Of a stretch of DNA of 19,450 bases, positions 5,049 to 13,427 are shown piece after piece. The position numbers and the translations under genes are program-made. The stretch's first letter is position 1. Every line of letters starts with the position of its first letter. Source of the DNA: CAZIMM01 sp964540415 (GTDB lineage: Bacteria; Bacillota; Clostridia; Oscillospirales; Acutalibacteraceae); NCBI GenBank assembly GCA_964540415.1, contig CAZIMM010000036.1, forward strand, positions 1-19,450, given 5' to 3'. The notes below the pieces were generated by a model, which was not told where the DNA came from, did not search any database, and saw only the letters and a list, made by a program, of their open reading frames with translations.

Positions 5049-7576
5049 TGAAACTTTCGTTTTCAACAAACGGCTGGAACGATTTCAGCTTTGAACAATA
5101 TTGTGATTTTGCCTTTGAACACGGGTTTAGCGGAATTGAAATTCACGACATCATGCAGGAAAAGTATGTCGGCGAGGGTGCGCCCTTTCACAAGGCGATG
5201 CTCCCCCGCACTACCCGCAAGCTGGCAAAGATGAAGCTGGAAATCGCGTGTATTGACAGTGTTTCCAACCTCGGTGATCCTTCTCTTGTGGAGGCGAACC
5301 GTGAATCGGTGAAGGCACAGATTGAGCTTTCTGCAAGAATCGGCTGCCGCTGCATTAGAATTTACGCCTCTGCGATTGACGGCATTGAGCTTTCCTCGCA
5401 GGAGGACGCCGTGCGTGCGGTGCTCGATTTCTGTGTTCCCGCGGCGCAAGGCAAGGACATTGTTCTTGTGATTGAAACAATCGGGATTTATGCCGACACC
5501 TTTCGCCTGAAGAACCTGCTCGACAGCTATTCCTCCGACAATCTCGGTGCGCTGTGGGATTTTCACCATCCCTACCGCGACTGCAATGAAAAAGCCAAGG
5601 ATACAATCAAAAATCTGGGCGCATACATCAATCACGTTCACATTAAGGATTCGGAAATTGTTGACGGCCTTGTGTCCTACTGTCTGCTCGGCGAGGGAAC
5701 AATGCCCGTTGCATCAATGATGAACGCTCTTTATTCCATCAATTACGACGGCTGCTGCTCGTGTGAGTGGCTTCCGAGCTGGTCCGATGTTTTTGACGAT
5801 GCCGACATTGTCTTCCCGCATTTTGTCAACACAATGGATTGCTACAAGCCCGTGCGTTTCAAAAGAAGGCTTCAGGACAATGTCCGCCACACCGGAAAGT
5901 TTGTCTGGAAGAAAGACGAATTGATTGACTGCACGTTTCCCCAGGTGCTCGACAGAATGGTCGATGAGTTCCCCGACCAATACGCTTTCAGATACACGAC
6001 TCTTGACTACACCAGAACCTATTCCGAATTCCGGGATGACGTGGACACCTTTGCACGTGCGCTGATATCTCTGGGTGTAAAGCAGGGCGACCATGTTGCC
6101 ATCTGGGCTTCAAACGTTCCGCAATGGTATATTACCTTCTGGGCGACAACAAAAATCGGCGCGGTTCTGATTACGGTGAACACGGCGTACAAAATCCATG
6201 AGGCGGAATATCTTCTGCGTCAGTCTGACACCCATACCCTTATAATGATTGAGGGCTACCGTGATTCGAATTACAGCGAAATTATCAACGAGCTCTGTCC
6301 GGAGCTTGCTTCGTCAAAGCCCGGCAAGCCCTTGCACAGCTGTCGGCTTCCGTTTTTGCGCAATGTCATCACAGTTTCGTTCCGGCAAAAGGGCTGTCTG
6401 ACATGGGAGGAAGCAGTTGAATATTCAAAAAAGACACCGATTGAGGAGGTTTGGCGCAGAGCAAGCGCCATTGACCCCAACGACGTCTGCAACATGCAAT
6501 ACACCTCCGGCACAACCGGCTTCCCCAAGGGAGTTATGCTCACGCATTACAACATTGTCAACAACGGCAAGTGCATCGGCGACAGAATGGATTTGTCCAC
6601 GGCCGACCGCATGATGATTCAGGTGCCGATGTTCCACTGTTTCGGCATGGTGCTCGCAATGACGGCAACCATGACCCACGGCGGCACACTGCTGCCTTTG
6701 CCTTACTTCTCACCGAAGCCTGCGCTCGCGTGCATAAATCAGGAGAGAATCACCGCCTTCCACGGAGTTCCGACAATGTTCATTGCCCTGCTCCAGCATG
6801 AAGATTTTCCGAAAACGGACTTTTCATATATGCGCACAGGCATCATGGCAGGCAGTCCGTGTCCGGAGCCTGTTATGCGGGACGTTGTTGAAAAGATGCA
6901 CATGAGCGAAATTACAATCGTTTACGGCCAGACCGAGGCATCACCCGGCTGCACAATGAGCAGCACGCACGACCCGCTCGACGTGAGAGTTTCGACCGTC
7001 GGCAGAGCAATGCCGGAAATCGAATGCAAAATCATTGACCCCGCGACGGGCAAGGATTTGCCGAACGGCGTGAACGGAGAGTTTGTTGCCAGAGGCTACA
7101 ACATCATGAAGGGCTATTACAAAATGCCGGAGGAGACCGCCGGTGCGATTGACTCGCACGGCTGGCTGCACACCGGAGACATTGCCTGCCGTATGGAAGA
7201 CGGCAACTACAAAATCACCGGCAGACTCAAGGACATGATTATCCGCGGCGGAGAGAACATCTATCCGAAGGAGATTGAGGAATTCATCTACACTCATCCC
7301 AAGGTCAAAGACGTTCAGGTTATCGGAGTGCCCGACGAACAGTACGGTGAAGAAATCATGGCATGCGTCATTCTTAAGGACGGTGCGGAAATGACCGCTG
7401 ACGAAATGAAAGCGTATGTGCGTGACCATATGGCACGGCACAAGGTTCCGAGATATGTCGATTTCCTCACCGAATTCCCGATGAACGTCGCAGGAAAAAT
7501 CAGAAAAGATATTATGCGTGATAACGCGGCTAAAAAGCTCGGCATCAAAAAGTACGACACTATTGTCACACAATGA
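5048..7576 (+). CDS. Fusion of a xylose-isomerase-like TIM barrel with an acyl-CoA/AMP-dependent ligase
   Basis: An 842-residue protein in two parts. Residues 1-270 form a sugar-phosphate isomerase/epimerase (AP_endonuc_2) barrel with candidate metal ligands E143 (VIETIG), D171 and H174 (WDFHH), H198 (HVHIKD) and E240 (CEW). Residues 285-842 form a full ANL-superfamily ligase: P-loop YTSGTTGFPKG (485-495), YGQTEAS, GWLHTGD (705-711), GRLKDMIIRGGENIYPKEIE and the C-terminal catalytic Lys817 in NVAGKIRKD. The ligase half most resembles medium-chain or broad acyl-CoA synthetases, which adenylate a carboxylate and load it on CoA. The substrate is not readable. There is no frame break or internal start with a strong ribosome binding site at the junction, so I read it as a genuine fusion. 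Its ribosome binding site (AGGAGG) lies inside the end of the upstream gene, and nifJ follows after 22 nt. Confidence 0.88.
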   Translation: MKLSFSTNGWNDFSFEQYCDFAFEHGFSGIEIHDIMQEKYVGEGAPFHKAMLPRTTRKLAKMKLEIACIDSVSNLGDPSLVEANRESVKAQIELSARIGCRCIRIYASAIDGIELSSQEDAVRAVLDFCVPAAQGKDIVLVIETIGIYADTFRLKNLLDSYSSDNLGALWDFHHPYRDCNEKAKDTIKNLGAYINHVHIKDSEIVDGLVSYCLLGEGTMPVASMMNALYSINYDGCCSCEWLPSWSDVFDDADIVFPHFVNTMDCYKPVRFKRRLQDNVRHTGKFVWKKDELIDCTFPQVLDRMVDEFPDQYAFRYTTLDYTRTYSEFRDDVDTFARALISLGVKQGDHVAIWASNVPQWYITFWATTKIGAVLITVNTAYKIHEAEYLLRQSDTHTLIMIEGYRDSNYSEIINELCPELASSKPGKPLHSCRLPFLRNVITVSFRQKGCLTWEEAVEYSKKTPIEEVWRRASAIDPNDVCNMQYTSGTTGFPKGVMLTHYNIVNNGKCIGDRMDLSTADRMMIQVPMFHCFGMVLAMTATMTHGGTLLPLPYFSPKPALACINQERITAFHGVPTMFIALLQHEDFPKTDFSYMRTGIMAGSPCPEPVMRDVVEKMHMSEITIVYGQTEASPGCTMSSTHDPLDVRVSTVGRAMPEIECKIIDPATGKDLPNGVNGEFVARGYNIMKGYYKMPEETAGAIDSHGWLHTGDIACRMEDGNYKITGRLKDMIIRGGENIYPKEIEEFIYTHPKVKDVQVIGVPDEQYGEEIMACVILKDGAEMTADEMKAYVRDHMARHKVPRYVDFLTEFPMNVAGKIRKDIMRDNAAKKLGIKKYDTIVTQ

Positions 7577-7598
7577 GCCTTGCCGAAAGGAGAACAAA

Positions 7599-10500
7599 AT
7601 GGACAAAAAGCTCGTTACAATGGACGGCAACGAGGCAGCGGCATATGTTGCCTATGCCTTCACAGAGGTTGCTGCCATATACCCGATAACTCCGTCATCA
7701 CCCATGGCGGAAAAAACCGACGCATGGTCGGCAAAAGGCAAAACAAACATTTTCGGTCAGCCGGTCACGTTGATTGAAATGGAATCCGAGGCGGGAGCGG
7801 CCGCGGCTGTACACGGTGCGCTTGAGACCGGAGCACTCGCCTCCTCCTTCACCTCCTCGCAGGGTCTGATGCTGATGATTCCCGTCATGCACCGCCTGTC
7901 GGGGCAGCGCCACCCCGCTGTTTTGCATGTTGCCTCAAGAACAGTGGGCACACACGCGTTTTCGATTTTCGGCGACCATTCGGACGTTATGAACTGCCGT
8001 CAGACGGGCTTTGCGATGCTCTCCTCCGGCAGTGTACAGGAGATAATGGACCTCGGCGGAATTGCACATCTTGCCGCAATCAAATGCAGGATTCCGTTCA
8101 TGCACTTCTTTGACGGCTTCCGCACCTCACACGAAATCGACAAAATCGAGCAGATGGATTACTCTGTCTTTGATGAGCTTCTTGACAAACAGGCGCTCGC
8201 GGATTTTCGCGCACTTGCACTGAACCCGGAGCATCCGATGCTCCGCAGCACCGTGCAGAATCCGGACGTTTATTTCCAGGTGCGCGAATCAAACAACACA
8301 TTTTATGACAAGCTACCCGGCGCAGTCGAAGACTACATGGCGAAAATCAGCGCGATAACAGGCCGCGAATATCATCTATTCAATTATTACGGCGCTCCCG
8401 ACGCACAGGAGGTTGTCATTGCAATGGGCTCGGTGAGCGGCACAATCAGGGAAACCCTCGAATGCCTCGCCGCCCAAGGGCGTAAGGTCGGTTTTTTGCA
8501 GGTTCACCTTTACCGTCCCTTTGCAGTTGAGCGCTTCCTCTCTGCCCTGCCCGAAACAGTCAAAAAAATCACCGTGCTTGACCGCTGCAAGGAAGCCGGT
8601 GCACCCGGCGAGCCGCTTTATCTTGATGTCTCCTCCGCCATTCTTCATTCGGGAAAAAATATAACTGTTCTCGGCGGCAGATACGGCCTTTCTTCAAAGG
8701 ACACGGACGTAGCTCAGATTAAGGCAGTTTTTGACAATATGGCGTCAGATAATCCCGTCAACGGCTTCTCTGTGGGCATAAACGATGATGTGACACATCT
8801 TTCCCTCCCTGCTGATTCCTCTTTCAGGCACGAGCAGCCCGGCGTTGTCAGCTGCAAATTCTGGGGCCTCGGCTCGGACGGCACAGTCGGTGCAAACAAA
8901 AACACCGTGGGCATTATTAACGATCATACCCCGCTTTATGCACAGGCATATTTTGAATACGACGCGAAAAAATCCTTCGGAGTGACCAAATCGCATCTCC
9001 GCTTCGGACCTGATCCCATCAGCTCGACATATCTTGTCAAGAGTGCCGACTTCATCGCCTGCCACAACGAAACATACATCAGGCAATATGACATTGTCAG
9101 CGAGCTGAAGGAGGGCGGAACCTTCCTTCTCAACTGCACATGGGCGCCCGGGGAACTGGAGGAAAAACTTCCTGCACAGGTGCGCCGTATTCTCAAAAAC
9201 AAGAATATCAATTTTTATATTATAGACGCCACGGATATTGCTCTGAGTCTCGGGTTGGGCACTCATGTCAACATGATTCTTCAGGCGGCTTTCTTCCGCC
9301 TTGCAAATATTATTGAGTGCGACGAGGCTGTCGGATATATGAAAGCGGCAGTCAGAAAGACCTACGGCGCAAAGGGCGAGGACGTTGTCAACAAAAACCT
9401 TGCCGCCATTGACGAGGGAATTGCGCGCACGGTGAAAATCGACATTCCGGACAGCTGGGCGGATGCTGTTGACGCACCTGCCCCGGACACATCCGGATTG
9501 CCCGATGCGGTGAAAAATCTGCTCATACCGATCAACGCCCAGAAGGGTGACGATTTGCCCGTCAGCGCGTTCAAAGGGTATGAAGACGGGCGCATTGACA
9601 TGGGTCTGACTGCCTATGAAAAACGTGCAATTTCAGTCAAAGTTCCGAAGTGGAATGCGGAGAAATGCCTGCAATGCAACCAGTGCGCCTTTGTGTGCCC
9701 GCACGCGGTCATCAGGCCGTATCTTCTGGACAAAAATGAAAAAAGCTCCGCACCCGAAGGCTTTGTCACCGTGCCCGCAAAGGGTGCCGGCTCGGGTTAT
9801 TTTTACAATCTCTCTGTCAGCGGGGCGGACTGCACCGGCTGCGGGTCTTGCGTTGAATGCTGCCCCGCAAAAGAAAAGGCAATCACCATGGAGCACTTTG
9901 ACCCCGACGAGGCAGACTTGACCGGTTGGAATTATGGCCTGTCATTAAGCGACAAGGGCGATGTGTTCGACCCCTACACAGTCAAGGGCAGTCAGTTCCG
10001 CACTCCCCTGCTCGAGTTCTCAGCCGCCTGCGCGGGCTGCGGCGAAACACCTTATGCGAAGCTGCTCACTCAGCTTTTCGGCGACAGGGTTTATTGGGCG
10101 AACGCCACCGGCTGCACACAGGCCTGGGGCGCTCCGATGCCGGGCATACCCTACACAACAAACAAAAAGGGCTTCGGTCCCGCGTGGTCGAACTCGCTGT
10201 TTGAAAACAACGCCGAGTTCAGCCTCGGAATGCTCCTGTCCGTGCGCCAGCAGCGTGAAGCGCAGAAGCTCCGCGCGAAAAAGCTTGCCGCGGACTGCGA
10301 CAACGACGCTGTGACGGGTGCCGTCATGGAATGGCTTGGAAGCTTTGACGATTTTGACGGTTCACGCAAAGCCGGCGACAAGCTGTGCGAGGTTCTCACG
10401 CAGTGCGCTGACAGTCTGTCGGGTGAAAAGGCAGAGCTTGCGCGCGAAATTCTCCGCTGCCGCGACCAGCTTTCCAGAAAGACCTTCTGGATGTTCGGCG

Positions 10501-11114
10501 GCGACGGCTGGGCATACGATATCGGCTACGGCGGACTTGACCATGTTATCGCAACAGGCGAGAACATCAATGTGTTCATTGTGGACACCGAGGTTTATTC
10601 CAACACCGGCGGCCAGTCCTCAAAGGCAACGCCGATAGGCGCGGTTGCGCAGTTTGCGGTTTCCGGGAAAAAGAGCAAAAAGAAAGACCTCGGAGCGCTG
10701 ATGATGACCTACGGCAACGTCTATGTCGCACAGGTTGCCATGGGAGCGGACCGCAATCAGCTGATAAAGGCGGTCAAGGAGGCGGAGAGCTACAACGGTC
10801 CGTCCGTCATCATTGCCTACGCCCCGTGTTCGGCACATGGAATCAAAAACGGCATGAGCAAGGTGCAGCTTGAAATGAAGCGCGCCGTGCAGGCGGGCTA
10901 TTGGCATCTTTACCGTTATGACCCGCGCAGCACCGAAAAGCCGTTCACTCTCGATTCTGCAGCGCCGTCACTCAACTTTTTTGATTTTCTGCGCGGCGAG
11001 GTTCGCTATCAGTCGCTCACCGGCACCTTCCTTGAAAACGCCGCCGAGCTGTTCACAATTGCCCAGCGCGACGCGGTTGACAAATACGACAGGCTGCTGA
11101 AACTGGTGAAATAA
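7599..11114 (+). CDS. nifJ: Pyruvate:ferredoxin (flavodoxin) oxidoreductase, single-chain
   Basis: A 1171-residue PFOR of the usual single-chain length. It decarboxylates pyruvate to acetyl-CoA and CO2 with reduction of ferredoxin, in the cytoplasm. The pyruvate/TPP residues known from the Desulfovibrio enzyme fall at the same numbers: Thr31 (YPITPSSPM), Glu64 (EMESEAGA) and Arg114 (ASRTVGTHAFSIFGDHSD). Two [4Fe-4S] motifs follow (CLQCNQCAFVCP from C690; CTGCGSCVECCP from C745). The third-cluster/TPP domain follows with CAGCGETPY (C811), GDGWAYDIGYGGLDH (from 968) and YSNTGGQSSK. The start at 7599 has AAGGAG 6 nt upstream. The same frame is open further upstream, to 7518, but that part overlaps the preceding gene and lies outside the family's N-terminus. 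Being last in a T-box operon is unusual for a central-metabolism enzyme. The residues favour pyruvate over bulkier keto acids, which is inference. Confidence 0.97.
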   Translation: MDKKLVTMDGNEAAAYVAYAFTEVAAIYPITPSSPMAEKTDAWSAKGKTNIFGQPVTLIEMESEAGAAAAVHGALETGALASSFTSSQGLMLMIPVMHRLSGQRHPAVLHVASRTVGTHAFSIFGDHSDVMNCRQTGFAMLSSGSVQEIMDLGGIAHLAAIKCRIPFMHFFDGFRTSHEIDKIEQMDYSVFDELLDKQALADFRALALNPEHPMLRSTVQNPDVYFQVRESNNTFYDKLPGAVEDYMAKISAITGREYHLFNYYGAPDAQEVVIAMGSVSGTIRETLECLAAQGRKVGFLQVHLYRPFAVERFLSALPETVKKITVLDRCKEAGAPGEPLYLDVSSAILHSGKNITVLGGRYGLSSKDTDVAQIKAVFDNMASDNPVNGFSVGINDDVTHLSLPADSSFRHEQPGVVSCKFWGLGSDGTVGANKNTVGIINDHTPLYAQAYFEYDAKKSFGVTKSHLRFGPDPISSTYLVKSADFIACHNETYIRQYDIVSELKEGGTFLLNCTWAPGELEEKLPAQVRRILKNKNINFYIIDATDIALSLGLGTHVNMILQAAFFRLANIIECDEAVGYMKAAVRKTYGAKGEDVVNKNLAAIDEGIARTVKIDIPDSWADAVDAPAPDTSGLPDAVKNLLIPINAQKGDDLPVSAFKGYEDGRIDMGLTAYEKRAISVKVPKWNAEKCLQCNQCAFVCPHAVIRPYLLDKNEKSSAPEGFVTVPAKGAGSGYFYNLSVSGADCTGCGSCVECCPAKEKAITMEHFDPDEADLTGWNYGLSLSDKGDVFDPYTVKGSQFRTPLLEFSAACAGCGETPYAKLLTQLFGDRVYWANATGCTQAWGAPMPGIPYTTNKKGFGPAWSNSLFENNAEFSLGMLLSVRQQREAQKLRAKKLAADCDNDAVTGAVMEWLGSFDDFDGSRKAGDKLCEVLTQCADSLSGEKAELAREILRCRDQLSRKTFWMFGGDGWAYDIGYGGLDHVIATGENINVFIVDTEVYSNTGGQSSKATPIGAVAQFAVSGKKSKKKDLGALMMTYGNVYVAQVAMGADRNQLIKAVKEAESYNGPSVIIAYAPCSAHGIKNGMSKVQLEMKRAVQAGYWHLYRYDPRSTEKPFTLDSAAPSLNFFDFLRGEVRYQSLTGTFLENAAELFTIAQRDAVDKYDRLLKLVK

Positions 11115-11468
11115 CTTAAGGTATAAAATATTCAAAGCATGTGCCGCAGCTGTCGGGTGAAGTTTTCAAGACGTTATTCGCTCTGTCTGCGCACAAAATG
11201 AACAAGGGGCTGTATCAAAACACCGAAAGAGGTGTTAAGATGCAGCCCCTTGTTCTATGTCTGATTTGCGGCAGGCAATATTAAGAATAAACCTCAGCTT
11301 TTCGCTGCACCCTTGCTTTTTTATACAAACATGGCAATCGCGCGTGAGTTCTTAAATCAATCCGAAAAAGACGCAGATATTTTTTCACTTATTTCTGATA
11401 TGTAAAGTTTTTGTTGAGATTATATGAAAAGCCTTTGACAACGTTCATCTTTTTCTAATATTTGTCCC
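11115..11468. other. Intergenic region between nifJ and the VWA gene
   Basis: I see no gene. The stretch holds a long hairpin (11201-11254) and AT-rich DNA leading to a promoter. Confidence 0.5.
11201..11254 (+). terminator. Long hairpin after nifJ, terminator-like
   Basis: AACAAGGGGCTG pairs with CAGCCCCTTGTT, continued by TATC/GATG and an inner AACACC/GGTGTT around GAAAGA. It is long and stable but lacks a good T-run downstream (CTATGTCTG follows). It may end the nifJ transcript or be a dispersed palindromic repeat with the common AAGGGGCTG edge. Confidence 0.5.
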
Positions 11469-11497
11469 TTGAAAAAAAGCAGAAAAGACTATAATAT
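11469..11497 (+). promoter_or_regulatory. Probable promoter of the VWA gene
   Basis: TTGAAA (11469-11474), a 17-nt spacer and TAATAT (11492-11497) precede the gene. The overlapping TATAAT at 11490 would give a 15-nt spacer, so the exact -10 is uncertain. Confidence 0.5.
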
Positions 11498-11556
11498 ATA
11501 TATATACATCTTAATATATGTTTTGTGCGATAAATTACGGGAGGATAAGTATAATA

Positions 11557-13417
11557 ATGCGAAAATTCAAAGGCACTCTCAGTGTTCTTCTGGCAGCAGT
11601 CATGCTTGTTTCATTGCTGCCTTGTGCGTTTGTTTCATCAGCAGAGGGTGGCTACACCCTCAACAAGGTTGATGACAATGATGCGTGCAACCTTGATGTC
11701 TCGTTCCCGGTGAGCACCTTAAGTGACGGTGAGATCTGGGTCAACAAGGCAGTTTCACAGGATCAGATTGACCTGACAAAATTTGACGGCACACCCTACA
11801 CAGGTGATATTGCACAGGCACTGTCTGTCGGTGATGACGATGACTTTGTTGTCTCCCTCATGGCAATGGCGCAGTCCTACAAAAAAATCACCCAGTCGAG
11901 CGAAAGAAAAAAGATTAACGTTGTTTTTGCCATTGACGTTTCAACGTCAATGTCCAACAATATGCTCACAGGTGTCGGAACCGCCACAAACAAACGCATC
12001 AATGTTCTCAAATCGGCCGCAAACGCCTTCATTGCCGAGCTTGCCGACATCGGCGACAATACAGAGGTCAACCTTGCAATGCTCTCCTACATGGGCTCCG
12101 CAACAACAATATTCAACTGGAACCGTATGAGCAACCAGGCAGAGGATGCTGCCGACCTTGCAGAGGCATATAACGCAATTTCCAACGTCGATAAAAGCGG
12201 AACAAAATATTATCACGCCGTCGGCAACACAAATGCTCAGGCAGGTCTTTTCCTTGCAAATTATCTTTACACCACCGACACTGTTTCCGGCTATCCCGCG
12301 AGCATCAACGAAAAGGACACACAGAACTTCCTGATTTTTATGACGGACGGCGGTCCCAACAGATATTTTGACAGCGAAGCAAACATGACCGTCACCACCT
12401 CATCAGGCGGATTTCCCAGACTGCCCGGTGAAAACTCAACCGGACTTTCAAGAACTATCAGCAACACGGACTACAGAAAGCTTGCCGCTTTTAAGGCGCT
12501 TGAGCAGGTTGAAAAAATCAAAGAAATCCCCAACGTGACGTTCTATTCACTCGGTTTGAGCGAATGGTTCACGGGCGAAGCAAGCAATTCACGCTTCCCC
12601 ACCGCTGTTAATTTTCTCAAGCTTTGCGCCGGGGTCGGCAACAACATTGTCCCTCTTGAGACAGCGGAATCCCTTTTGGGCAATGACGTTCCGGACGGCT
12701 GTATGCCCGGACAGTGTCCTTCTTTCCCGGTGCTGGACCCTGAAACTCACCGGCAGTCAAACGGTACTTACCTCATCAAAACCAACAAAAGCAGCACTTA
12801 CTACTCTACCCTTGAAAAATTTGAAGCTGCTTATATTGCAGCGTTCGGCGATTACGACACACGTGCAGCACTCGGCATTCCGGCAATTGACAATGATATT
12901 AACAGCTCCATCACAAACTACTACGCCGGCAACACCTCGGAAAAGTTCAACGCTTCGTTTGACGATATAGCCTATCACATTTTGATGTCGATGGGGCATT
13001 ATGTAACCTCCGTTGAAAACGCGTCCGCCGCCGACACTTCCGGCTATGTTTTTCTTTCTGACCATCTCGGCGAATACTTTGACCTCAGTTCAATCCACGG
13101 TGTTCTTCACAACGGAACGCTATACACCGGCAAGGAGTTTGCTCAAAACTTTTCAACAACCGACTGGATTTATGATGATGACATCATTTATGATTCATTC
13201 CGCCATTCTCTGAACAGCAGATGCCGCATTCCCACAGACAGCAAAACGCTTTACAACGTTTTTTCCGGTGCAATCGCCGCAGGAACAATTTATTACAACA
13301 GCGACGATGATTTTGACGGTTCGCTTTACTGGTATTGCGATTCCGACCGCAATTACCTCGGAACGATGTTTAATCCGGACGGCACGCTGACCATGGCTGC
13401 TGCGTACAGTGTCGGGG
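11557..13417 (+). CDS. Large secreted VWA-domain protein, N-terminal part (cut by the assembly gap)
   Basis: 620 codons before the gap. Residues 1-29 form a signal peptide (MRKFKG, hydrophobic core, cleavage likely at VSSA/EGG). The LLPC within it is a poor lipobox, so I expect type I cleavage. A von Willebrand A domain follows, with the MIDAS motif DVSTS at 127-131 and TDGG with D264. VWA domains bind partners through a metal ion, and in Gram-positive bacteria they are found on pilus tips and adhesins. An earlier in-frame ATG at 11518 lacks a ribosome binding site. The chosen ATG has GGGAGG 12 nt upstream and starts exactly at the signal peptide. The C-terminal part at 13428 is in another frame only because the ten N are a placeholder. 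No ligand can be read. Confidence 0.88.
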
Positions 13418-13427
13418 NNNNNNNNNN
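13418..13427. other. Assembly gap of ten N
   Basis: Exactly ten N inside the VWA gene. The coding frame differs on the two sides by a non-multiple of three, so the true missing length is unknown and need not be ten. Confidence 0.99.

Noticed and set aside
6941..7630. Long antisense open frame (229 codons) opposite the ligase and nifJ start
   Set aside because: A shadow of strongly supported genes on the other strand; its His/Val-rich sequence is typical of the antisense of GC-biased codons.
11201..11254. Small RNA gene or riboswitch after nifJ
   Set aside because: Only a single long palindrome is seen, with no conserved riboswitch core; a terminator or dispersed repeat is more likely.
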